Part shown: piece after piece, positions 41,421 to 53,943 of the stretch
How the letters are laid out: each line of letters starts with the position of its first letter
Numbering within the stretch: the first letter of the stretch is position 1
Origin: Citrus sinensis
Taxonomy: Eukaryota > Streptophyta > Magnoliopsida > Sapindales > Rutaceae
DNA: 64,000 nt
Reading direction: 5' to 3'
NCBI RefSeq assembly: GCF_022201045.2
Contig: NC_068558.1
Span: 37,839,501-37,903,500 of the forward strand
Made by a program: the position numbers and the translations under genes
Notes under the pieces: model-generated
Databases searched by the model: none
Seen by the model: the letters and a program-made list of their open reading frames with translations, nothing else
What the model was told of the DNA's origin: nothing

Positions 41421-41795
41421 TACCTTATATTATTTTGCTTAAATATTAATAATTAATTTAGTAATAATAATTTAATAATTATTTTAATTTAATTACTAAT
41501 AAATATATGCAAAATGAATTTTCAAAGCCAGAAATTCGCTAGTTGGTAAGAAGATTGCCTTATTTCTTTTGGATAATTTATAATTACAGTTTTCTGTTTA
41601 AAACATATAATAATGATAAAATTAGGGTGGCATTTAAGGACTATAATTCGAGAATTATCAAATACGTCCCTGAGGTTTGGCATAATATTACGTTAATGGA
41701 ATCATATATTCAGTTGGCAATTCCCACTCATGCAAGTGCGAACGCAACTGAAAACACACAATATAGTGCCAATTTCCCTGCAAAAGTCTTGCAAA

Positions 41796-42242
41796 ATGTC
41801 ATCTTCTACCGTTACGAATAGTCAAAAATATCCCCGGTATCTCCTTCAACTCATCCTCTCATGCCGCAAAATCACAGCCCAAGTGTCCGACACCGCCAGC
41901 GCCGGCTCCTCAACGATCGTCGCCTTGGCCTCTTCGTCCAAACAAGACTTCTACTCACACTACCACTCCAAGCTCAACCCCTTCCCAAAACGCCACCGTT
42001 TCTGGGATTCCAACACCGTCGTGGTCGTCGGCCAGAAACTCGGGTCTCAACTGAGAGAAATCGGTATCGATAACGTTATGATCAATCTCGCCGAAGAGCT
42101 CTCAAGGCCGGCGAATCAGAGGATCATGGTGTTGCCGCTGTTTGATTCCGTGCGCCGCGCTGGTGTCGTAGTTGATGGGTTGGAGAAGTTGGCGGAGGAT
42201 CGAGTGGGTCGCCGGTTAGGATTTTGTCACAATGGACGGTAA
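41796..42242 (+). CDS. uL18 (L18p/L5e) family protein, organellar-type, 148 aa
   Basis: Small protein with the L18p/L5e pattern: an N-terminal segment SQKYPRYLLQLILSCRKIT, a central VVVVGQKLGSQLREIGIDNV strand-helix and a conserved MVLPLFDSVRRAGVVVDGLE. I recall plant L18p/L5e proteins of unknown precise role with this same PLFDSVRRAG element. Start chosen at 41796 (MSSSTVTNSQKYP); the upstream in-frame Met at 41730 would add 22 unlike residues. Single exon, 362 bases from the convergent OXP1 stop. Whether it is a true ribosomal protein or a divergent paralogue cannot be decided here. Confidence 0.72.
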   Translation: MSSSTVTNSQKYPRYLLQLILSCRKITAQVSDTASAGSSTIVALASSSKQDFYSHYHSKLNPFPKRHRFWDSNTVVVVGQKLGSQLREIGIDNVMINLAEELSRPANQRIMVLPLFDSVRRAGVVVDGLEKLAEDRVGRRLGFCHNGR

Positions 42243-42604
42243 GGATTGTGAGTGCCCACAAAATGTTGACGAATATATATATTTTTTTTGAACTTTAGTT
42301 TTAGTTTTCTTGTTATGTCATATAAATCAACAACGCATAGGAATGTTGAAACCAAAATGATAATATAAGCACTTAAAGTTACCAAAATGCAATGCTTGCA
42401 ATCTTGGATTTTCATGTGATTAGAACAAATGGAATCAGTAAAATTATATTGCCAAATAAATTAAAAAGAAAGCAGGAGCATGAGTTGATCTTTTTATTCA
42501 GTAGAAAAGAGAATTATCTCTTGCTAATTTGTAACTGTACCCCATATGCTCCATCACATTCAACATGAAAATTCATTCAAACCCACCAAGCAACACTTAA
42601 GAAA
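42243..42604. other. Convergent 3' region between uL18-type gene and OXP1
   Basis: No coding signal. AT-rich, expected to contain both 3' UTRs. No repeat seen. Confidence 0.6.
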
Positions 42605-45600
42605 TCAAAGAGAACCCCATCCGCCGCCAGCAGGAGTTAAAATCTGAAGAATTTCTCCGGGTTGTACCTGAACTGTGTTCTTACCTCCGAGATAAACTTT
42701 CCGTTTGTCTTTTGTAATAAGATAGTTAGCTCCACGAGCTCCGTCCTTTCCTCCTTTCAATCCTCTCGGTGCATGAACACGTCTCTCGGAAAGAATGCTC
42801 ACCACGACAGGACGCCTGAACTCTATCTCCCTCACAAGCCCATCACCACCTCTATGAAGTCCAGCACCACCACTTTTCTCTCTAAGTCCGAATTTATGCA
42901 AAAAGACCGGATACCTCTGCTCAAATATCTCTGGATCAGTCATGCGAGTGTTGGTCATATGGCATTGAACCCCACTTGTACCATCCCATGTAGGACCAGC
43001 ACCACTTCCACCTCCGATTGTTTCATAGTATCCAAAAGTACTATCTCCAAATGTGAGATTATTCATACAGCCCTGAGAACAAGCACAAGCCTGAAATGCT
43101 GTAAGCACTACATCAGTTATTCTCTGAGATGTCAGAACGTTACCACCTACTACAGCAGCCTTTTCACTTGGAGAGAGAAATGAGCCTGGGGGGATGTGGA
43201 TTTTAACAGGCGCCAAGCAACCCTGATTAAGAGGAATTTCGACATCCACTAAACAGCGAAGGCAGTATATGACTGCTGCAGCTGTTACTGCTTCCGGTGC
43301 ATTCCAATTCCCAAGAACTTCTGAGCTGGTTCCACTAAAATCGAAAAATGCTTCCCCTTTATCAGAGTCAATTGTCAGTTTCAAATGAATAACGGATCCA
43401 TCATCCATATAGTCCTCTTCTTCTATTGTTACAAAATTTCTCTCTCCATCCTTGGCAGACTCAGATGATACTTTAGCAGCAACAGACTTCAACATCTCTC
43501 TTACAGCTTCTTCTGCATTAAGCTGCACATAAGTCATGTAAGCCTGAACTGTCTTCAAACCATACTGCTCAATAAGCTCCTTAATGAGGGAAATCCCTCT
43601 CTGATTAGCGGCTACTTGTGCCCGAAGATCTGATAAATTATCTTGAAGCCGGCGTGTCCCTGGAATTTTATGAGCAGAATCTTCAGAACTAGGGTCGAGG
43701 AGAAGCTTGGTAATTCCTTCTTCTTGAAAAATCCCTTTCTCCACAAGCTTAAATGCTTTTATTGCAGCTCCTTCTTCCCATATTGACTTTGAAAATGGAG
43801 GCATACTTCCAGGAGTGATACCCCCTATCTCTGCATGATGCCCTCTACTTGCCACAAAAAATACTAGTTTACCATTATCAAAAACAGGTGTGATAACAGT
43901 TATATCAGGAAGGTGGCTACCCCCAGCACATGGATGATTAGATACCAAGACATCACCCTCATTCAAATTATGCCTCCAGTACTTTAGCTGCCAACGAACA
44001 GTACTGGACATAGCTCCCAAATGTACTGGGACATGGGGGGCATTAGCAACTAGTCCTCCATCAGGACCAAAGAGAGCACATGAGAAATCCAGCCGTTCCT
44101 TGATATTTGTTGATATGGAAGTTCTTTGCAGTGTTCGTCCCATCTGCTCTGCTATACCCATAAACCTGTGATTGAAGATTGACAGCTGCACAACATCTGC
44201 AATGTTTTCTGCTATATTAATGGTGCTTGAAATAGACTCGATTTCAATTTTTATGTTGCCATATTTAGTTATCACGGCTTTGCAGTTAGGTTCTACTATC
44301 ACAGTACTATTCCCATTCATGATGATTGCAGGGCCAGGCATGACATGCCCATACCCAAGATTTTCAAGCTTGTATAGAGGAGCATCATGCCATCCATTAA
44401 AGAAAACCTTGTAGTGGCCTTCAACTTTAGGAGTACCAGAAGTAGGTTCGATGGCCTGTGGCTTCAATATATTTGTAACTCCAATACCACGAACTCTAAC
44501 ATCACATACAACGATATTCCTATTCTGTAGTTTAAATCCATACTCCTGCTGGAACAGCTTTTCGAAATCCACAGCATAGCCACATCCTGAACCATCTTCA
44601 GCAATTTGTTTCTTCACCATGATGGCAGTATCAGTACCTTCATACCTCAAATTCAAATATGTCTCAGTTGTAATGCTTTCCTCTCTGAACCCTTGCTCTT
44701 GCAGCTTCTGCTTTACCTGCTTTGATAGTATGCCTTCTCTACGAGAGACCTCCAAAACAGATTCAGGACCATATACAGCAGAATAGGGTTCCTGTGCCTC
44801 TTCAACAACATCTGCCAATCCCATCCCATATGCACTTAAAATTCCACAAAATCTGTGAATGAGTACTTCTCTCATACCCAATGACCTAGCAATAGCACAA
44901 GCATGTTGAGGCCCAGCACCTCCAAAGCAAGCAAGCGCATGGTTCCTTGTTTCATGGCCCTTCATTTCAGTTAACTGCCGTATTGGACGACACATAGTCT
45001 CATTAGCAACATTGACAAACCCTAGTGCAATGTCTTCCACTGTCATATCCTTTACAGATGGATCCTGGCTCTTTCTGTAGGAATTAATTTCACTTGCTAG
45101 CTTCTGAAATTTTTCTCTGGTTGCATTAATATCTAAAGGCTGGTCTTCATTGGGACCAAAGATGGATGGAAAATAATCAGGAATAACAAAACCTAGAATC
45201 AAGTTTGCATCCGTAACTGCCAAATCCCCTCCTTTCCTGTAACACACAGGACCGGGGTGGGCGCCAACTGATTCCGGTCCCACACGGAAAGCCCCCAATT
45301 GGAACATTAAATTTGATCCCCCACCGGCAGCAACAGTATTTATGTCAAGTTGAGGTGCTTGTATTATGGCACCAGCAATCTGGGTTTCTAAGACTTGTTC
45401 GTAACTCCCAGCATATCGGCTCACATCTGTGGATGTACCACCCATGTCAAAGCCAATGAGGGGCTTCTCTGTTTCAAGCCCAAAAAGAGTCTGTGAGTAA
45501 CCAACAACTCCTCCAGCAGGACCAGACAATACTGCTTTGTGCCCTGAAAATCTACTTTCTGGTGCAAGTCCTCCATCTGATTGCATAAATAATACATTAA

Positions 45601-46399
45601 CCTTTGCTAGCCCTTCATCAAATTTGGACATGAACCCTGATAAGTACTCTTTAATGACAGGGGTCAGGTATGCATCAACACTAGCTGTTAGACCCCGAGG
45701 AACAGCACGAACCATGGGAGTCAAAGCTGAAGATAATGACACATGTCTGAAGCCCAAGCCAAGGGCTAACTTCTCCACAGCCATTTCATGTTGTGGGAAG
45801 GTATAGGAATGCATTAGCACAACAGCCAAACAGCTTATCCCTTTCTCCAACAAACCTTTCAGTAAGGGCTCAAGAGTCTTTTCATTGACCGGCTTCACAA
45901 CCCTAACAAGCTCACCCGATACTCCTTTAACTAATGATTCTTGATTCTCTTTCTCATTTTCAAGAACAAGCTCAACTCTCTCATCAACCTCTATAACCTC
46001 CTCATAAAGATTTGATGGTGTTGATACGGTGAGATCAAATATTTGGGGACGTGCCTGGTTACCAATTTGCAGCAAATCCTTAAAGCCTCGAGTCACACAG
46101 AGAGCAATCCTTTCTCCTTTTCTCTCTAAAAGAGCATTTGTTGCCACAGTTGTACCCATCCTTATCCATTCTATCTTATCGGTGGGGATTTTTGAAGTTC
46201 GTGGAATCTTCTCGCCTGTATATTCTTCAAGAATCCTCCGAATTCCCTCAACTGGCGCATCATCATAGTTTGTTGGATCAACAGACAAAAGTTTCAAAAC
46301 TTGACCTTCAAGCTGACCCGGAATCTCAGCATAAACATCAGTGAACGTGCCCCCTCTGTCAATACAAAACCTGAGCTTCTCTTCTTTTACACTTCCCAT
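42605..46399 (-). CDS. OXP1: 5-oxoprolinase (ATP-hydrolysing), 1264 aa
   Basis: Cytosolic enzyme that opens 5-oxoproline to glutamate using ATP, the main route for recycling glutathione breakdown product in plants. One uninterrupted exon. The HyuA-type N-terminal half begins [18 protein letters not shown], with further signature stretches [50 protein letters not shown] and [20 protein letters not shown]. The HyuB-type C-terminal half begins near residue 770 ([20 protein letters not shown]) and includes [19 protein letters not shown], then ends with [11 protein letters not shown]. Start placed at MGSVKEEK (46399), the usual N-terminus; the frame allows a Met six codons earlier, which is probably 5' UTR. 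Length is as expected for the family. Confidence 0.96.
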   Translation of the reverse strand: MGSVKEEKLRFCIDRGGTFTDVYAEIPGQLEGQVLKLLSVDPTNYDDAPVEGIRRILEEYTGEKIPRTSKIPTDKIEWIRMGTTVATNALLERKGERIALCVTRGFKDLLQIGNQARPQIFDLTVSTPSNLYEEVIEVDERVELVLENEKENQESLVKGVSGELVRVVKPVNEKTLEPLLKGLLEKGISCLAVVLMHSYTFPQHEMAVEKLALGLGFRHVSLSSALTPMVRAVPRGLTASVDAYLTPVIKEYLSGFMSKFDEGLAKVNVLFMQSDGGLAPESRFSGHKAVLSGPAGGVVGYSQTLFGLETEKPLIGFDMGGTSTDVSRYAGSYEQVLETQIAGAIIQAPQLDINTVAAGGGSNLMFQLGAFRVGPESVGAHPGPVCYRKGGDLAVTDANLILGFVIPDYFPSIFGPNEDQPLDINATREKFQKLASEINSYRKSQDPSVKDMTVEDIALGFVNVANETMCRPIRQLTEMKGHETRNHALACFGGAGPQHACAIARSLGMREVLIHRFCGILSAYGMGLADVVEEAQEPYSAVYGPESVLEVSRREGILSKQVKQKLQEQGFREESITTETYLNLRYEGTDTAIMVKKQIAEDGSGCGYAVDFEKLFQQEYGFKLQNRNIVVCDVRVRGIGVTNILKPQAIEPTSGTPKVEGHYKVFFNGWHDAPLYKLENLGYGHVMPGPAIIMNGNSTVIVEPNCKAVITKYGNIKIEIESISSTINIAENIADVVQLSIFNHRFMGIAEQMGRTLQRTSISTNIKERLDFSCALFGPDGGLVANAPHVPVHLGAMSSTVRWQLKYWRHNLNEGDVLVSNHPCAGGSHLPDITVITPVFDNGKLVFFVASRGHHAEIGGITPGSMPPFSKSIWEEGAAIKAFKLVEKGIFQEEGITKLLLDPSSEDSAHKIPGTRRLQDNLSDLRAQVAANQRGISLIKELIEQYGLKTVQAYMTYVQLNAEEAVREMLKSVAAKVSSESAKDGERNFVTIEEEDYMDDGSVIHLKLTIDSDKGEAFFDFSGTSSEVLGNWNAPEAVTAAAVIYCLRCLVDVEIPLNQGCLAPVKIHIPPGSFLSPSEKAAVVGGNVLTSQRITDVVLTAFQACACSQGCMNNLTFGDSTFGYYETIGGGSGAGPTWDGTSGVQCHMTNTRMTDPEIFEQRYPVFLHKFGLREKSGGAGLHRGGDGLVREIEFRRPVVVSILSERRVHAPRGLKGGKDGARGANYLITKDKRKVYLGGKNTVQVQPGEILQILTPAGGGWGSL

Positions 46400-47080
46400 G
46401 TTACACTCAAACTTCAAAAATCAGAAAATTTCAAAACCTGGAATTCAAGTTAACAGCCAAAAAAAAAAAAAAAGAGAAAAAAAGTTAGTCGATTTTAACA
46501 ACCACGCCAAGCAGACAATTACAAAGCTCTAGCTGCATCCACACAGTTTCAGACTTTGCTTTAATATTGTAGTTCTGAATTCATACAACTAACTTCCATT
46601 TTGCACTCTTGATTGAAATAGCACACCAACTCAGAACCAAGATGATAGAATCTACTTCCAAAAAAAATTAAAATGAAGTCACTCTCATAAATAGCACACA
46701 GATTCAGGCTTTGCTTTAATATTCCAGTTCTGAATTCATTCAACTAACTTCCATTTTGCATTCTTGATTGAAATAGCACACCGACTCAGAACCAAGATGA
46801 TAGAATCTACTTCCACAAAAGATAAAATGACGTCACTCTCATAAATTGCTGCTTAAATCGCTTCAATTAGCAATCTCCCATTTCAATTGATATGGCGGAG
46901 GGAAAAAAAAACAGAACAAAATTGCAAGCTAATAAGACTACAGTTGCAAATGAATAATGAAAATTCTGTAAAAATTTGAATTAGTCACAAAGAAGTGAAG
47001 AATATATGCATATACCTTCAAGTTCCGTTAACCGGCTTCGGAGGAGTGGCCGCCGGCGTCGATCTGTCGTCGCGTAATTT
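46400..47080 (-). promoter_or_regulatory. OXP1 5' UTR with intron and internal duplication
   Basis: A GC-richer stretch at about 47017-47080 ends in TTGAAG/GTATAT (donor at 47015), consistent with a non-coding first exon. The acceptor lies just upstream of the ATG at 46399. The proposed intron holds a direct duplication: 46541-46690 and 46697-46846 are nearly identical units of about 150 bases, period about 156. No gene is present. Confidence 0.6.
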
Positions 47081-48523
47081 TGAGTTGTTAATGACTTCTT
47101 ATATTTGCCTTGTAATTTGGATTAGTGTGGGATACGTGTCCAAATACATAATAATGTCTACAGAATGTTATTTGTATATAAAAAAAAAAATTATAAAAAT
47201 GCAGTTATTTCCAATATATATATGCGTGCGCGCGCGTGTGTGTGTGTGTATAGGCTTGTCCTTGTACGGCGTTAGTGTTAGTGTTTGAGTGGTTAGTCAT
47301 TTTGGTTAAGAATAGTCTAAAGCAAAGTAAGTGGAGTTGGCTCTATGATGGAGTTAGTTTGCAAGAGTTTTATAAGATTAATAATGTTATACTTATTTAA
47401 TTTAAATACTTAGTTTATATCTTAACTTATGTGATAAATAATATGTTATTATCTGATTGGTTCAAGTTATAGATAATTAAATCTTATTATTTTTAATTAA
47501 AATAGTAAATCTCGATTGAAAGTATAATATTACAATTAAAGAAGTAAAATATTGCTCTTATAAGATTTAATGATTGTATGATAATGTATTTATTTTGGTA
47601 GTACAATGTTGTAAAAGCCCGATAACTAAATTGGTTATAGTGGATGTGATCCAACTAAATAATTTATTAGGCAATAGCTCCAAGGTCAAATGTACTATGT
47701 TAATACGATTTTTAGAAATCTTAATTTCTCTAGTTTAAACAAGACCCATGTATTCATTTTATCAATTAAAGAGATAATTGATGTTAGATGTAAAGAATAC
47801 AAAGAGTGTAGAAAAACTACATAATGTTGTAACTTATAACAATTTAATAGTTGTACCAATCAAAACAAGTGTAAATTTAGTCATGTAATAGTTTTGAATT
47901 ATTAAATACATCTCTAACATTATGAAATTTAGCTAAGGTAAACCAAAAAAAAAAATTACTCAAATTAATCTGTAGTTGCACCTACTCGATCGTTTAAAAA
48001 CATCACAAAGATGCTGCAGTTTTGAAATAATTTAAACGTAAATAGGCTAACAAAGTTTTGATGGTTGGTGAAAATCAAGAATTATCAGACTAGAAAGTAA
48101 GAGGTGACGAGTAACGGAGTAAGGATGACGCGTGCCATATCCATTTCGCGGGTGGGGCATTTAGTTCCGATTATGGAAGTGTAATTGGTTGGTGAAAATC
48201 AAGAATTATCAGACTAGAAAGTAAGAGGTGACGAGTAACGGAGTAAGAGGTGACGCGTGCCATATCCATTTCGCGGGTAGGGCATTTAGTTCCATTTAAG
48301 TGCATCAACGGCTGGATGCAACTGTAACATAATTCTACAATTACACCATAACCGGACCCGTAAAATATTTATTTATCCAACATTATGAACACCCTTTGTT
48401 GATAAGTCAAGGCTCGTGACATCTTTTCAACCAGGCGTCGCTTTCTTCAGCATTAATTTCCTCTCATTTCTCTGGAATCTCCTCTGAGAAACAGAAACCA
48501 ACAGCGTATAGATAATTTCTGTA
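47081..48523. promoter_or_regulatory. Upstream region of PRISE copy 1, with tandem duplication
   Basis: Contains a (GT)n/(GC)n tract near 47224-47250. From about 47640 onward it shares sequence with the upstream regions of copies 2 and 3. A direct duplication lies at 48063-48172 and 48187-48296 (units start GGTTGGTGAAAATCAAGAAT and end GCATTTAGTTCC). Copies 2 and 3 carry one version of this unit. It ends 227 bases before the ATG, so it may affect promoter strength. Confidence 0.7.
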
Positions 48524-50072
48524 ATGGAAAAGCAAGATCAGAACCCTAAATATCTCTCCTCCTCAGTTGCCCTAATCGTTGGTGTGACGGGCATTTCAGG
48601 CTTGAGCTTGGCAGAAGCTCTAAAGAACCCAACCTCGCAGGGCATCCCCTGGAAAGTGTACGGCGCCGCCCGCCGGCCTCCGCCTGGCTGGTTCCCGACT
48701 GCTCTCGTCGATCGTTATATAACCTTCGATGCTCTGGACTCCGCTGACACAGCCCTAAAACTCTCTCTGATTTCTCAAGAAATCACTCATCTTTTTTGGG
48801 TCCCTTTGCACGCTCAGGAAAGCGAAGAAGTAAACATATTGAAGAACTCGACGATGTTGAAGAATGTGCTCTCCGCTCTTGTAAATTCGAGCAGCGGACG
48901 TTCTTGTCTCCGACATGTGGCTTTGCTGACGGGGACGAAACACTACATGGGTCCGATATTTGATCCGTCGCTTGCAGGTCGACTTACGCCTTACGACGTT
49001 CCTTTTAAGGAGGACTCGCCCAGACTGCCTTTTCCCAACTTCTACTACGCGTTGGAAGACGTTGCCGCATCGTATTCACCTGCTATAACGTACTCCGTGC
49101 ATCGTTCGTCGGTCATAATCGGTGCATCTCCAAGAAGCCTGTACAATTCGTTGCTCACTTTAGCGGTGTATGCCACCATTTGCAAGTACCAGGGGTTGCC
49201 GTTTCGATACTTTGGTAAGTCCTTAATTATCTCCAGCTTATTTTCTATGTCTAAGTTAATTATAAAATTACTATGGAAAAGTTTGCTGGGTCTTATTAAT
49301 CAAAGACAAAGTTAAAAACTAGTCAACATGTTCGTTCAATGGCAAATTTCAATAATCTATTTGAGATTTTTTCAAATCACAAGCTAGATATAGCTCTATT
49401 ACTTTCTACCGTTTATAGGATATGATAAGTTTTATAAAAGTTAATTTAAGGAGCATATATGAGGAATTTTTATAGATAAGTTTATGATTAATATGAGGAA
49501 TTTTCATAGATAATTTATGGTTAATTATCTTATCAACTCTCCAGCTTAGCAAAATTTTTTTTTCCCTAATCTTCGTCCGAATAGCAATTCTTGAATCTTC
49601 CCTTTCAGGTAACAAATACACATGGGAGCATTTTTTCGACGTGTCAGACAGCCGATTGCTAGCAGAGCAACAGATATGGGCAGCAACGACGGATAAGGCC
49701 AAGAACCAAGCATTTAACTGCACAAACGGCGACGTTTTTATGTGGAAGAGCTTATGGAAACTGTTGTCAGAAATCTTTGACGTTGAGTTTGTGCCGTTTG
49801 ATGATGAGAAAAATGAAAAATTTGATGTGGTTGAGATGATGAAGGAGAAAGGAGAAATATGGGATGAGATAGTTGAGAAACATGAGCTGTATAAGACCAA
49901 ATTGGAGGAGATAACTTGTTTTGAGGCAATGAAACTTGTCTTGCATTTTGAGTTTCAGCATGTCAGTAGCATGAACAAGAGCAGAGAATTTGGGTTCTTT
50001 GGGTTTGTTGATACCATGAAGAGTATTAGAATGTGGGTGGGGAAGTTACGAGAGATGAAGATCATACCATGA
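48524..50072 (+). CDS. PRISE reductase copy 1 (5-beta-reductase/iridoid-synthase-like), 384 aa
   Basis: Short-chain dehydrogenase of the VEP1/PRISE family: NADPH-dependent reduction of activated C=C bonds in enones, including progesterone-type steroids and, in some plants, 8-oxogeranial. Exon 1 48524-49214 and exon 2 49609-50072, joined TTTG/GTAAGT..TTCAG/GTAAC in frame. Rossmann motif VGVTGISGLSLAEAL (about 19-33) and the cofactor-binding YGAARRPPPGW. Catalytic Lys139 lies in TGTKHYMGP and Tyr174/175 in NFYYALEDV. Length matches the family. No signal peptide, so cytosolic. First of an array in the same orientation; substrate unknown. Confidence 0.92.
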
Positions 50073-50382
50073 GATTGAAGAACGTAAATATAGCTGGGCA
50101 ACTGGGCTTGAAGTTCTGGTTCGGTCTTGTTTTGCCAACCCACATTAGAGTATTGGCCGAAACTCACTCAGTCTAGCCCACCAATGGGTCATATCAATAA
50201 GGTAAATGAAGATTAAACAAAATTTGGCCGGAAACAATGGCATGACTAAGCATAATTAGATTGGATGCAAGTTCACGTGTATAGCTGTGGTAGCCATATG
50301 TGACCTCTTTTAATCTAAATACCAAGACACATAAATAACCAGCTATACAACTGTACAAGTCAACATGTTTATGTCTCTCATT

Positions 50383-50420
<38 letters not shown>

Positions 50421-50554
50421 TTCTCAGTTGCGGCCGCCCTTATTTTTTTAAATGAGAAAATATGTTGTTAAATTGTGTAGTTTAATAAAGTTATTTTCGA
50501 ATATACTATAAAGTCGTGTGGTTTAATAACATTAAAATCTTTATATATAAAGTA

Positions 50555-50882
50555 GTGAAGGTATCATCACCTCATTAAAATGAGGATATTAATAAAAAAT
50601 AAAAAGTACAAATTTCAATACATTAGATACTATATTTTTCTATCTATTAGTATATTGGAAGTGTTTTTCTTTGGGTATTTTACTAGCATCCTCACATTAA
50701 AAAAATGAGGATATCCTCACTAAAGAATGATTATATATTAGTAAAAAATTAAATGAACACATAATTCAATACATTGGAGATTCTATTTTTTTTATATGTT
50801 AGTGTATTAAAATTTATATTTTTTTTTGTATTTTACTATCACCCTCATATTAACAAAGTGAGAATATCGGCACTAAAGAATG

Positions 50883-50921
<39 letters not shown>

Positions 50922-51062
50922 TCTATAGTAAAGGCATACTCATTTTAATAAAGCGAAGAAACAAGAAAACACAGCTTCTAATATATTAGAATCTATATTT
51001 TTTTGTATTTTTTGTGCATCCTCACTTTAGCAAAAGTAAAGATGCCCTTACTAGAGAAGGAT
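50555..51062. repeat. Degenerate tandem repeat with internal palindrome and (CA)n
   Basis: Four units begin near 50555, 50685, 50832 and 51005. Each has a CCTCA..TGAGG palindrome (clearest CCTCATTAAAATGAGG at 50570), then ACTAAAGAATGAT, then AATTCAATACATT and a TTTTTGTATTTT spacer. The third unit has a (CA)n run at about 50886-50919. Each unit could fold into a short hairpin. Confidence 0.65.
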
Positions 51063-51309
51063 TTTCAATCAAGAACTCTAATCATATTAAAATCAAGCAT
51101 AAGCGCAAAGATAAAAAAAACTACATATTTTAAAATATTATAGGAAAAAATATATTGTACTAAAGTCTTATTTTTTTGTTATTTATCTTATGTCTAATTT
51201 TAATATAGTCAGAGATTTCTGATTGGATTATCAAAACACAATGATGATTTTAAAAATATTAACGAAACCTTTCTCTTAAATTTGTGATTATGTTTTGATT
51301 TTGACTTTT

Positions 51310-52360
51310 TTTCATTTCGGAACATGTAAATATTCTACCCAAGTAACACAAATTTATTCTAAAATTTTAACATAGAGTAATGATATGTAACCAACTCAAG
51401 TTATCTCACTAACTTCTATTTTTCAATTTTATCTTACTATTTTTTAAAATTACCCTTATTAAGACTAAAAAATATAATTTTTATTTTATTTTATTCTCTC
51501 TCTTTCTGTTCTCTCTAGCATAACCATCATGCTCACCACTTCATCTACAACGAGTTCATCATCATCATCAAACCGCCACCACATATTTTCTTCACCATCA
51601 ATACATCAGCTCCATCAATAAATAATGAGTTTTAATGTTTAGATTTTGTTAAATTTTATGAACAAATGATGGGTTTTTTTTTTGTTATTGATAGTATTTG
51701 TTTTGATTTTGCATGATAACGTAGAATTTTGTTTAATTTTAATTTGACAACTGATTAAGAGTTAGTATTTGATTCAAATCGTGAATCAATTTAAAAAAAT
51801 AAGAGAGATGTAAAAGATAGAGATAAGAAGTTAATGTATTAAGAGCTTGAGAGAGAAGAAAAAATATTAAATTTTAATTAATTAATTAATTAATTAATTA
51901 TTTTTCACTATAAGCGATTCTAAAATAAACAATATTAATTTGAAAATAATGGTTGGTGAGATAAGTTTGAGGAGACAAATATCACCGCTCTTTAACAGAT
52001 TCTTTGCATGTGACTAGTCCATGGAATTGGTCATATTTCATGTGGGCCTTTTTGTCTACATCAAACGTGATCTTGACTCAAATTTTTAAAAATAGTCTAA
52101 TCTTAATCTTTTTATCCTTCTAACAAACGCACTTGTAAGGTTATCTCCATTAATAATACATAACCGATGTATATGTTATTCATCCTATTATTTTGATTTA
52201 GTTATTATCTTTTTGATATTTTAAGTTGTTATTGTCTCTTATCTTATTTGAATTTAATTAGAATTAGTATTTGAACTCCACGTGCCCGTCGTGGGTGCCA
52301 ATTAGTAGGCAACTAACTTAGTGAAAATAAATTCTTGGGTTAAAATGATGAGGTAATGGC
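51310..52360. repeat. Dispersed repeat R, copy 1 (direct)
   Basis: Starts near AACATGTAAATATTCTACCC and continues through ACATTTTCTTCACCATCAAT-like sequence to TGAACTCCACGTGCC. A shortened direct copy is at 55020-56110 and an inverted copy at 60990-62430. No transposase or clear terminal repeat was found, so the class is unknown. Confidence 0.75.
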
Positions 52361-53260
52361 CTATTACTGCTTACGTTAATATAATTAACAAAATCTTGTT
52401 TATATTTGAACTTCTTAAAATTATTGGGTTAAAACAAAAATTCTAAGATATATTGGAACCACGCTTGCTGTCTGGGTAAAGAGAGAATTCAACTTAATTT
52501 TATTCCCCTTACTTTTTGTATGCATAAAATAAACTTGAAGTTTACTTGAATATACCATGAAATTAAGGGAAAGTGGCCCATCGCTCCTCAGATTCTAAGA
52601 CATACCATTTTTAGAAATGCTAGATTCTCTGGTCTTAACAGAACTTGTGTATTCATTCTATTAATTAAAGAGATAGGTGGTGTTAGATAAAAAGAATAAA
52701 AAAGGTTAAGTTACATAATGTTTTAACTTACAAAAATTTAAAGAGTTGCATCAGTTAAGTCAAGTGTAATTTAGTTATTAAATATTTTTTGAATTATTAG
52801 ATACAACTCTTTGATTGTTATAATTAATTACAACATTATGTAATTTAACTAAGGTGCAAAAAAAAAATTAAATAAATTAATTTGTGGTTTTGTCTATCGA
52901 TCGTTTGAAAATATCACAAAGACCCTGCAGTTTTGAAATAAATTAAATGTAAACAGGTTAATAAAATACCACTTGTTAGAAAAAAACAAGAGTTATCCTG
53001 CAAGAAGATAAGCATAAAAAAGGAAAGGTGGCGAGTAATGGAGTAAGGACCATGCACGCATTATCTTTTTAGCTGCTTCGCAATTTAATACGAAATAATA
53101 ATGGTAGTACGTTATTGATTTGTAGATCCCCTCTATGGTTAGGTCAAAGGTCATGACATTTTTTCCACCAGGCCGAGCTTTCTTCAACATTAATTTCCTC
53201 TCATTTCTCTGATATCTCCACTGCGAAGCAGAAATTACCAGCATATGTATAATTTGTGTC

Positions 53261-53943
53261 ATGGAAAAGCAAGATCAAAACCCTAAATCAGTTGCCCTAA
53301 TCATTGGGGTGACTGGCATTTCAGGCTTGAGCTTAGCAGAAGCTCTAAAGAACCCAACCGCGCAGGGCAGCCCCTGGAAAGTGTACGGCGCGGCCCGCCG
53401 GCCTCCGCCTAGCTGGTTCCCGACTGCTCTCGTCGATCGTTATATAACCTTCGATGCTCTGGACTCCGCTGACACAGCCCTAAAACTCTCTCTGATTTCT
53501 CAAGAAATCACTCATCTTTTTTCGGTCCCTTTGCACGCTCAGGAAAGCGAAGAAGTAAACATATTCAAGAACTCGACGATGTTGAAGAATGTGCTCTCCG
53601 TTCTTGTAAGTTCGAACAGCGGACGTTCTTGTCTCTGACATGTGGCTTTGCTGACGGGGACGAAACACTACATGGGTCCGATATTTGATCCGTCGCTTGC
53701 AGGTCAACTTATGCCTTACGCGCGAAGTTCCTTTTAAGGAGGACTCGCCCAGACTGCCTTTCCCCAACTTTTACTACGAATTGGAAGACGTTGCCGCATC
53801 GTATTCGCCAGCTATAACGTACTCCGTGCATCGTTCGTCGGTCATAATCGGTGCATCTCCAAGAAGCGTATACAATTCGTTGCTCACTTTAGCGGTGTAT
53901 GCTACCATTTGCAAGTACCAAGGGTTGCCGTTTCGATACTTTG
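53261..53943 (+). pseudogene. PRISE copy 2, broken, exon 1 only
   Basis: Closely related to exon 1 of copies 1 and 3. Three lesions: codon CGA changed to TGA at 53636-53638; a 4-base insertion CGCG at about 53720 that shifts frame; and no exon 2 anywhere before copy 3. Its intron start (TTTG/GTAAGT, 53943) and following sequence align with the copy-3 intron as far as a truncated TRIM element, after which repeat R follows. The N-terminal 125 codons could still be translated, but without the catalytic Lys and Tyr. Confidence 0.93.

Larger units (their letters stand above)
50073..53260. other. Spacer between PRISE copies 1 and 2
   Basis: No gene seen. Contents: a (TA)n tract near 50390-50419; a degenerate hairpin-forming tandem array (listed separately); a repeat block at about 51310-52360, also listed; a TTAA run near 51872-51900. 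From about 52440 to the copy-2 ATG the sequence is homologous to the upstream region of the other copies. Confidence 0.6.

Noticed and set aside
42662-43183. 173-codon plus-strand frame
   Set aside because: Antisense shadow of the strongly conserved OXP1 C-terminal domain.
49406-49900. 164-codon minus-strand frame
   Set aside because: Antisense to PRISE copy 1 exon 2 and part of its intron; the same shadow recurs opposite copy 3.
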